From Betaproteobacteria bacterium UBA6910 (GTDB taxonomy: Bacteria > Pseudomonadota > Gammaproteobacteria > Burkholderiales > UBA6910): DNA of 5,139 nt. How positions within the stretch are numbered: position 1 is the first letter of the stretch; each line of letters starts with the position of its first letter. Below the pieces are notes generated by a model. That model was not told the origin of the DNA, ran no database searches, and was given only the letters and a program-made list of their open reading frames with translations. The stretch is from positions 1,370-6,508 of the forward strand of contig DKBC01000337.1 of NCBI GenBank assembly GCA_002451065.1. The letters run 5' to 3'. Made by a program: the position numbers and the translations under genes. Below are positions 1 through 4,653 of this stretch, piece by piece.

Positions 1-1343
1 GCCACCACCTCGGCCTCGCTGGCGCCGCGCATGGCGCCATAGGCGATGTTGGCGCGCACGCTGTCGTTGAACAGCACCACGTCCTGGGACACCAGGGCGA
101 TGTTGGCGCGCAGGCTTGCCAGGGTCAGGGTCTCGAGATCGTGCCCGTCGATCAGGATGCGGCCCCCGGTGGGATGGTAGAAGCGGGGAATGAGATTGGC
201 GAAAGTGGTCTTGCCGCTTCCGGACTGGCCCACCAGCGCCACGGTCTCGCCGGGACGGATGCCGAGGGAGATGCCGTCCAGCGCCAGCTTCTCCCCGTCA
301 TAGCTGAAGCTGACGTTCTCGAACACGACCTCACCCCGGGAACGCCCGAGGTCCACGGCGCCGGGGTCGGGTTCCGGTTCGGCGTCGATAACCTGGAACA
401 CGCTCTCCGCCGCGGCCAGGCCCTTCTGCAGAAACTCGTTAATGCCGGTGAGGCGCTTGAGCGGCGAGGTGAGCATGAGCATGGCGGCGGTGAAGGCGAC
501 GAACCCGCCCACCGTGGTGCGGTCGGCCTGGGATTCGATGGTGGCGACATAGATGATGGCCGCCAGCGCAAGCGCGGCGATGAACTGCACCGTGGGCACG
601 TTGATGGCCGAGGCGTTCACCTGCTTCATGGTGAAATGGCGCACCAGGTTCGCCGAGTCCCTGAAACGGCGTGTTTCATAGGGCTGGCCGCCGAACAGCT
701 TCACCACCTTGTGGCCCTCGATGGTCTCCTGGAGCACCTGGGTCATCTCGCCCATTGCCCGCTGGGTCTCGCTGCTGGCCCGGCGCAGGCGACGGCTGAT
801 GATGCGCACCACCGTCACGATCAGCGGCGTCATCACCATGGAAAACAGGGTCAGCTTCCAGTTGTAATAGAACATCACCCCCAGCAATCCTAGGATCACC
901 AGGGAATCCTTCACCACGGAGGTGAGGACATGGGTGGCCGCCGCCGTCACCTGTCCCGCGTCGTAGGACACCTTGGAGATCAGGATTCCCGAAAGGTGGT
1001 CTGCGTAGAAGCGCCCCGGGAGTTGAACCAGCTTCGAGAACATCTGTTCCCGCAGGTCCGTGACCACCTTGTAGGCGACCCAGTTTCCAGCGTAGCTGCC
1101 GATGTAGCTGGCGATGCCGCGGACCAGGAACAGCCCGATGATGACGATGGGAATCATGCGGATCCAGAACGGGTCCTTCTCCACGAAGGTCCCGTCCAGC
1201 ATCGGCTTCATCAGGGCCGGAAGCGCGGGTTCGGTGGCGGCGGTGACGATCAGGGCCACCACGAACGCCGTGAACTCGCGCCAGTAAGGCTTCACATACC
1301 CGAGTAGGCGAACATAGAGTTCGCGGCTGGTCATCCGCGTCAT
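1..1343 (-). CDS. msbA: Lipid A export ATP-binding/permease protein MsbA (3' end outside window)
   Basis: This is an inner-membrane ABC half-transporter that as a homodimer flips lipid A-core from the cytoplasmic to the periplasmic leaflet. The visible 447 codons are one open frame. The transmembrane domain spans roughly residues 20-300, with hydrophobic stretches near 24-45, 61-85, 138-160, 165-182, 251-268 and 278-292. The nucleotide-binding domain follows from about 338, with Walker A GQSGSGKT (Lys378) and the Q-loop glutamine at 420 in VSQDVVLFND. As I recall them, the E. coli MsbA equivalents lie only a few residues later, so the register fits a protein of about 580 residues. Signature motif, Walker B and switch histidine would lie beyond the left edge. 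Start ATG at 1343 is chosen; a second in-frame ATG at 1334 is equally possible, and neither has a Shine-Dalgarno sequence. It lies 129 bp downstream of btuB on the same strand. Family assignment is strong; a related exporter of other lipids is less likely. Confidence 0.93.
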   Translation of the reverse strand, partial: MTRMTSRELYVRLLGYVKPYWREFTAFVVALIVTAATEPALPALMKPMLDGTFVEKDPFWIRMIPIVIIGLFLVRGIASYIGSYAGNWVAYKVVTDLREQMFSKLVQLPGRFYADHLSGILISKVSYDAGQVTAAATHVLTSVVKDSLVILGLLGVMFYYNWKLTLFSMVMTPLIVTVVRIISRRLRRASSETQRAMGEMTQVLQETIEGHKVVKLFGGQPYETRRFRDSANLVRHFTMKQVNASAINVPTVQFIAALALAAIIYVATIESQADRTTVGGFVAFTAAMLMLTSPLKRLTGINEFLQKGLAAAESVFQVIDAEPEPDPGAVDLGRSRGEVVFENVSFSYDGEKLALDGISLGIRPGETVALVGQSGSGKTTFANLIPRFYHPTGGRILIDGHDLETLTLASLRANIALVSQDVVLFNDSVRANIAYGAMRGASEAEVV

Positions 1344-1350
1344 GACGCGA

Positions 1351-1378
1351 ACGATAGCAGAAACGCTCAGTGAATCAA
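1351..1378 (-). promoter_or_regulatory. Candidate msbA promoter, extended -10 type
   Basis: Read on the minus strand, a TTGATT -35-like hexamer (1373-1378) is separated by 16 bp from TATCGT (1351-1356), which is preceded by TGC, giving an extended -10 (TGnTATnnT). The predicted +1 is near 1344, directly before the ATG at 1343, so the mRNA would have essentially no leader. Each hexamer matches consensus at 4 of 6 positions, so this is a moderate-quality prediction. The rest of the 129 bp btuB-msbA gap shows no hairpin followed by a T-run, so read-through from btuB is also possible. Confidence 0.45.
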
Positions 1379-1472
1379 AGAAATGGGGGCTTGTCTCAAG
1401 ACTGGATTGCCGGTCGCGGCAGTCCACCGCAGCGCGTCGCGAGCGGCCGCGCAGTAGCCCCGCCGGGAAGCG

Positions 1473-3422
1473 CTAGCGGAAACGGTATTCGGCGGAGGCA
1501 AACCAGGCGCGCTCCGGCGCCGGAAACACCTTCACCGTTCCCAGGCTGTCCGCACCGCCGTAGGTGTAGTAGCTGCGATCCAGAAGGTTCTTCACCTCCA
1601 GGCCGAGGATCCAGTCCCGGATGCGATGGGTCAGCTTCAGGTCCAGCACGCCATAGCTCGGAATGCGCCGGGGCAGCGCGTTGGCAAAATCGTTGTTGAG
1701 GAACTGCTCGTCCAGATAGACGAAGCTTCCCGCCAGCTGCGTCGCGGCGCCGATTCGCCAGGCCGCCCCCATCGACACCTGCCAGCGGGGCACCAGCGGA
1801 ACGCGCTTGCCGGCCACGTCCACGCCGCCGTAAACGCCCTCCCGGAAGGTGGCATCGTTGTGTGCGAAGGTCATGAATCCCTCCACCGGCGAAGCGATCC
1901 GTCCCCGCGCCTCCAGTTCGACTCCCCGGCGCCGGGTCGGAAACAGGTTCGCGTTGTCTCCAAACAACCCCGCCAGGGGGTTGAAGTTGATCTCGTTGTT
2001 GATATTGATGGTGTAGGCGGTGAGCCGCACGCGGCCCGCGCTTCCGCGCCACTCGGCGCCCAGCTCATAGCCATGGGAGGTCTGGGGCTGGAGCGGACCG
2101 GAACTGAACGGGGTTTCCTCCACGCCCGCCACCCGGAATCCCTGGGAGGCGCGGACATACGCCGACCACTGCGGCGACAGAACCTGCTGCAGCGTCGCGT
2201 CCCAGGCGTTGGGCGTGAGCTTCTGGTCCACCGGCGCGAGAAACGGATCGTTGATCTTGGTCGTGACCCGCTGGGTCCGGCCACCAAGGGTGAGGAAGGT
2301 GCCGTCGGCTAGCTGGCTGCGATTGCGCAGGTAGGCCGCCGCCACTTTCTGGGTCGCGGTGGTCCGGGACGCGAAAAAGCTGCCGGACACGTTGCGGTCG
2401 TAATCGGATTTTTCCAGGTCAACACCCACTACCAGCGATTGCGCCATGCCGGCCACCGTCCAAGGCAGCCGCAGCCGCGGCAGGAAACCGACATATTCGG
2501 TTTCGATATCCACCAACGACCCAAAGTCGAAAACGAACGCGTCCGAGGTTTTCTTGCGCCAGGTAAGATTACCCGCCAATTCCCCGAATCCGAGATCAAA
2601 GTTGCCCCCGAGGTCGGCGCGGCCCGCCTCCCGCTGGCTGTAATCGAAGGGCGTGGCGGTCTGGCGCGGGTCGGCCTCGAATTCCGGAATGGTCAACAGG
2701 CTTGGATTGCGCAGGTCCTGCTGATCCCAGGAAGCTTTCAGGTAAACAGTATGGGGACCCTCCACGTTGCGCAAATCGAGGAGCAGCCCGTATTGCTGCA
2801 GGTCATTGTTGTCCCGGTAATTCGCCGTGTCCAGGGCGCCGCCCGCGAGTGACAGGCCCAGGGTCTCGCCGCCTGCGCTCCCCGAGAACTGGAAATCACC
2901 CGTTTCCCACGACCCGACCCGCAACACGCCATCGGCTTCCCGGGCACTCTTGCTCGCCTTGCGGGTGATGATGTTGATGACCCCCGCCGTGGCGCCGTTG
3001 CCATAGAGCACCGCCGCGTCGCCGCGAAAGATTTCGATGCGCTCCACCGCCACCAGCGGGATTCCCGACCATTTGGCCGGCGTGGTGTCGATCTCGCTGT
3101 AGCGCACGCCGTCCACCAGCACCAGGGTGTTCTGATCTCCGGTCTGGCCGAATCCCCGCAGGTCGATGCTGAAGTCCGGGCTCCCAAGGCTGTCCCGCGC
3201 GTGAATGCCCGCCACCTGGGAGAGGAGTTCGACCACCGTCTGGGCCGTGCTCTGCTCGATCTGCTTACGGTCGATGACCTGCACGCCGGGTCCGAGGGCG
3301 TCCTCCGTTTCGGGGAAGCGGCTCGCCGTCACCACCACCTCCTGACCCCGCTGGACATCCTGGGCAAACGCGGACACCGCCGCGCAAAACAGTGCGGCAA
3401 ACGCGGTCTTCAGACGAACCAT
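1473..3422 (-). CDS. btuB: TonB-dependent vitamin B12 (cobalamin) outer-membrane receptor, BtuB type
   Basis: A 649-residue outer-membrane receptor predicted to import cobalamin using TonB-ExbBD energy. Residues 1-20 form a signal peptide (MVRLK then a hydrophobic core ending AFA, cleavage before Gln21). A TonB box-like EVVVTASR lies at 28-35. The plug domain covers about 39-155, with the typical segments LRGFG (88-92), VLVDGVR (101-107), VERIEIFRG (126-134) and YGNGATAGVINIITR (140-154). The rest is alternating beta-strand sequence of a 22-stranded barrel, ending LEVKNLLDRSYYTYGG and EYRFR. E. coli BtuB is slightly shorter at 614 residues. Substrate is inferred mainly from the cobalamin riboswitch in the leader; without it the sequence would only say TonB-dependent receptor. 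The start at 3422 is fixed by the signal peptide and a GGGGAGA ribosome site; in-frame ATGs farther upstream would run into the leader RNA. The protein ends in Arg after the aromatic Phe, slightly unusual for a barrel protein. Confidence 0.88.
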   Translation of the reverse strand: MVRLKTAFAALFCAAVSAFAQDVQRGQEVVVTASRFPETEDALGPGVQVIDRKQIEQSTAQTVVELLSQVAGIHARDSLGSPDFSIDLRGFGQTGDQNTLVLVDGVRYSEIDTTPAKWSGIPLVAVERIEIFRGDAAVLYGNGATAGVINIITRKASKSAREADGVLRVGSWETGDFQFSGSAGGETLGLSLAGGALDTANYRDNNDLQQYGLLLDLRNVEGPHTVYLKASWDQQDLRNPSLLTIPEFEADPRQTATPFDYSQREAGRADLGGNFDLGFGELAGNLTWRKKTSDAFVFDFGSLVDIETEYVGFLPRLRLPWTVAGMAQSLVVGVDLEKSDYDRNVSGSFFASRTTATQKVAAAYLRNRSQLADGTFLTLGGRTQRVTTKINDPFLAPVDQKLTPNAWDATLQQVLSPQWSAYVRASQGFRVAGVEETPFSSGPLQPQTSHGYELGAEWRGSAGRVRLTAYTININNEINFNPLAGLFGDNANLFPTRRRGVELEARGRIASPVEGFMTFAHNDATFREGVYGGVDVAGKRVPLVPRWQVSMGAAWRIGAATQLAGSFVYLDEQFLNNDFANALPRRIPSYGVLDLKLTHRIRDWILGLEVKNLLDRSYYTYGGADSLGTVKVFPAPERAWFASAEYRFR

Positions 3423-3428
3423 GGTGAG

Positions 3429-3435
3429 TCTCCCC
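3429..3435 (-). promoter_or_regulatory. btuB ribosome binding site
   Basis: GGGGAGA on the minus strand ends six bases before the ATG at 3422. It is the only clear purine-rich Shine-Dalgarno among the gene starts in this window and selects this start over the upstream in-frame ATG at 3467. It is the probable target of riboswitch control. Confidence 0.7.
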
Positions 3436-3496
3436 GGGGTCTCGGCATGCCCACCCGCACGCCTCATCGGCTCACAGGAAAAGCGGGGGTGACGCC

Positions 3497-3509
3497 GGGG
3501 AAGAGGAAG
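3497..3509 (-). promoter_or_regulatory. Pyrimidine tract in btuB leader, possible anti-Shine-Dalgarno
   Basis: Between aptamer and start codon the leader contains CUUCCUCUUCCCC. Its UUCCCC end can pair with GGGGAG of the ribosome binding site 62 bases downstream (four G-C pairs, one A-U, one G-U). The leader between 3423 and 3554 has no hairpin followed by a U-run, so control by translation initiation is more likely than by attenuation. The pairing itself is inference from complementarity only. Confidence 0.3.
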
Positions 3510-3554
3510 ACCTCCGCAGCCGGACCGCCGCCCCACGCAGCGTTTCCCAACCCG

Positions 3555-3739
3555 TTCTCGGCCGGTATACGGGCTCGCAAGACCTGGCGCGCCGCCTTCC
3601 CGGGAGAAAGTCCCAGTGGCATGTTGACGCGCCCCCACTTGCTTACCGTTGCGGGGGCAGCTCCGGCATTGCCCGCGAGCACGGGCGCACCGGATTCCCG
3701 ATTATCCGCTCCGCCGGAGGGCGGCTGCGGCACCGAAAA
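3555..3739 (-). promoter_or_regulatory. Cobalamin (adenosylcobalamin) riboswitch aptamer
   Basis: Reading the minus strand, all conserved blocks of the cobalamin riboswitch family (Rfam RF00174) occur in order: CGGGAAUCCGGUG (about 3687-3699), GCUGCCCCCGCAACGGUAAGC (3641-3661), GCCACUGGG (3612-3620), CCGGGAAGGC (3593-3602) and the B12 box AGCCCGUAUACCGGCC (3560-3575). The closing stem P1 is visible as UUUUCGG (3733-3739) with CCGAGAA (3555-3561), seven pairs including one G-U. A CCGCC/GGCGG hairpin lies near the 5' end, and GCCCCC/GGGGGC closes the P5-like arm. In this family ligand binding lowers expression of the downstream gene, here the B12 receptor gene, which begins 132 bases after the aptamer. 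Confidence 0.95.
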
Positions 3740-3748
3740 TGTGACGAA

Positions 3749-3777
3749 ATTCTACATTAGGTCCAGGGTCTTGTCCC
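3749..3777 (-). promoter_or_regulatory. Candidate sigma70 promoter of the btuB riboswitch transcript
   Basis: On the minus strand GGGACA (-35, 3772-3777) and TAGAAT (-10, 3749-3754) are separated by exactly 17 bp, with 4/6 and 5/6 consensus matches. The predicted +1 is near 3742, three bases before the first nucleotide of riboswitch stem P1. That agreement between an independent promoter prediction and the aptamer boundary supports both. Confidence 0.6.
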
Positions 3778-3841
3778 GGGTCGCCGAATCCACCAGTCCG
3801 TGATGCCAACTCCTTCAAATTACTTCTAAAAACGCCAGTTA

Positions 3842-3867
3842 CCAATTGACGCGATTGGATTTTCCAA
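3842..3867. repeat. Nested inverted repeats overlapping the zap promoter
   Basis: Two perfect inverted repeats share a central half-site: CCAAT (3842-3846) with ATTGG (3854-3858), spacer 7 bp, and TTGGA (3855-3859) with TCCAA (3863-3867), spacer 3 bp. They cover the -35 hexamer and half of the promoter spacer. The position suits an operator, but half-sites of five bases can occur by chance and no regulator is identified. Confidence 0.35.
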
Positions 3868-3875
3868 CTTATAGT
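3846..3875 (+). promoter_or_regulatory. Sigma70-like promoter of the zapB-like-zapA unit
   Basis: TTGACG (3846-3851) and TATAGT (3870-3875) each match consensus at 5 of 6 positions with an 18 bp spacer. An A/T-rich stretch at 3817-3832 upstream of the -35 could be an UP element. The predicted +1 is at about 3882, the A of the ATG of the first gene, so the transcript would be leaderless. It diverges from the btuB promoter; the two -35 elements are 68 bp apart. Confidence 0.6.
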
Positions 3876-3881
3876 GTTGCC

Positions 3882-4079
3882 ATGGATGCGGAGTTGAAGG
3901 CGCTCGAGGAAAGACTTTCGCAGCTGGTGGACGCTTGTCAGCGGCTGCGCGCGGACAATAATCGGCTGCGTCAGGATCTCGCCGCCTCCACCAGCGAAAA
4001 CCACCGGCTCAGCGACAAGATCGCTCTGGCCACCAGCCGCCTGGAAGAAGTGTTGGCGCAAATTCCCGAGACCGAATAA
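3882..4079 (+). CDS. ZapB-like coiled-coil cell-division protein (TIGR02449 type)
   Basis: A 65-residue protein that is almost entirely one coiled coil. Hydrophobic core positions follow an unbroken 3-4 spacing from Leu8 through 12, 15, 19, 22, 26, 29, 33, 36, 40, 43, 47, 50, 54, 57 to Ile61, with polar Asn at 26 and 40. Small coiled-coil proteins of this kind next to zapA belong to the TIGR02449 group and resemble ZapB, an abundant cytoplasmic protein that binds ZapA and stabilises the Z-ring; E. coli ZapB has 81 residues. The role here is inferred from structure and neighbourhood. The ATG at 3882 is preferred over an in-frame TTG at 3846, which lies inside the promoter -35 element and would add twelve residues without heptad character. 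No Shine-Dalgarno sequence precedes the ATG. The stop codon overlaps the zapA start. Confidence 0.82.
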   Translation: MDAELKALEERLSQLVDACQRLRADNNRLRQDLAASTSENHRLSDKIALATSRLEEVLAQIPETE

Positions 4080-4390
4080 TGGCCGGCGAACACAGGGCCT
4101 TCGACGTCACCATCCTGGGCAAGAGTTTCCGCGTTGCCTGCGCCGAGGATGAAAAGGACGAGTTACTGCAGGCAGTCGCCTACGTCGACCGCAAGATGCG
4201 CGAAATCCGCGACTCCGGCAAAGTTGTCGGAACGGACCGCGTCGCGGTCATGGCCGCGCTCAACATCGCCCACGAGCTGCTCACGATGCGGGTGGGCGGC
4301 GCTTTTGACTTGGGAGAGGTGAAGCGTAGAATAGGACGCATGCAGGAGGTCATCGACCGGACTCTCGCCGAGCAGGACGAGTTGTTCTGA
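4079..4390 (+). CDS. zapA: Cell division protein ZapA
   Basis: A 103-residue cytoplasmic protein, close to the 109 residues of E. coli ZapA. ZapA binds FtsZ, cross-links protofilaments and recruits ZapB to the Z-ring. The N-terminal part shows the family pattern VTILGKSFRVAC (10-21), followed by an acidic helix start and AVAYVDRKMREIRDSGKVVG (32-51), then DRVAVMAALNIAHELL (53-68), typical of the ZapA core. The C-terminal third (about 70-103) is the helical dimerisation segment and ends EQDELF. The ATG shares its first base with the TAA of the preceding gene (TAATG), which implies translational coupling, consistent with the lack of a strong ribosome site of its own. The 6S RNA gene begins about 30 bp after the stop. 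Confidence 0.95.
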   Translation: MAGEHRAFDVTILGKSFRVACAEDEKDELLQAVAYVDRKMREIRDSGKVVGTDRVAVMAALNIAHELLTMRVGGAFDLGEVKRRIGRMQEVIDRTLAEQDELF

Positions 4391-4420
4391 CCGGCATCCG
4401 GCCGAGCGCGGATTTCAAGC

Positions 4421-4602
4421 GTCGTCCCCTGCGGTGTTCGCCTAGGCCTAGATTCTTCGAACCGATTCATTGTCACCGGTTGCGAACTCAAGCGGCGCCG
4501 TTGTGCGCATCCCACGCGGAAGCGCCTGAAGGCGTCCGGTAAGCGACCCACTTGAACCGATGGGTTCAAGATGCTGGCCTGACGGCATCTGCGGGGGGCT
4601 TT
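4421..4602 (+). ncRNA. ssrS: 6S RNA
   Basis: 6S RNA mimics an open promoter and binds sigma70 RNA polymerase, lowering transcription in stationary phase. The 5' and 3' ends form a closing stem of 11 pairs: GUCCCCUGCGG (4424-4434) with CUGCGGGGGGC (4589-4599). The 5' side carries GUUCGC (4436-4441) and GAACCGAUUCAU (4459-4470), like GUUCGC and GAGCCGAUAUUUCAU in E. coli 6S RNA. The 3' side of the central bubble has the hairpin CUUGAACC/GGUUCAAG (4551-4558 with 4563-4570), then CUGGCC and GGCAUCU, matching the E. coli 3' region closely. ACCGG/CCGGU (4475-4479 with 4536-4540) begins the upper arm. A length of about 180 nt fits the family. Ends are approximate. No convincing promoter is seen in the 30 bp after zapA, so it may be partly processed from the zap transcript. 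Position after zapA is the classic gammaproteobacterial arrangement. Confidence 0.93.
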
Positions 4603-4610
4603 ATTCAAGA

Positions 4611-4645
4611 GACGAGGGGCGCCAGTGGCGCCCCTCGTTGTTTTT
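4611..4645 (+). terminator. Rho-independent terminator after 6S RNA
   Basis: ACGAGGGGCGCC (4612-4623), loop AGT, GGCGCCCCTCGT (4627-4638) is a perfect 12 bp GC-rich stem, followed by TGTTTTT. It ends the plus-strand zap-6S unit. On the minus strand the stem is followed by CTCTTGAATAA, a poor T-run, so it is probably only weakly active for the convergent helicase gene whose stop lies 9 bp away. Confidence 0.92.
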
Positions 4646-4653
4646 CCGGGGAA

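Noticed and set aside
141..893. Plus-strand open frame of 250 codons
   Set aside because: It is antisense to msbA, whose frame encodes clear Walker A and Q-loop motifs; the plus-strand translation is rich in His, Gly and Ala with no domain pattern, typical of a GC-rich shadow frame.
1626..2312. Plus-strand open frame of 228 codons
   Set aside because: Antisense to the btuB barrel region, low-complexity composition and no plausible start signal.
3423..3638. Longer BtuB with upstream starts at 3638 or 3467
   Set aside because: The extra residues would bury the signal peptide inside the protein and be coded by riboswitch RNA; the GGGGAGA site fits 3422.
3464..3733. Minus-strand open frame of 89 codons in the btuB leader
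   Set aside because: It coincides with the cobalamin aptamer; conservation there is RNA structure rather than coding.
3201..3803. Plus-strand open frame of 200 codons across the btuB start and leader
   Set aside because: It runs antisense through the signal peptide, the riboswitch and the btuB promoter; conserved RNA blocks explain the sequence.
3702..4061. Minus-strand open frame of 119 codons
   Set aside because: Antisense to the zapB-like gene and crosses two predicted promoters and the aptamer; the plus strand has an unbroken heptad repeat.
4382..4415. Dedicated 6S RNA promoter just after zapA
   Set aside because: A CTGACC -35-like hexamer is present but the -10 position reads GGATTT, which matches consensus at one base; not supportable.
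4180..4608. Minus-strand open frame of 142 codons over zapA and 6S RNA
   Set aside because: Antisense to two confidently identified genes and of shadow-like Arg/Ser/Pro composition.
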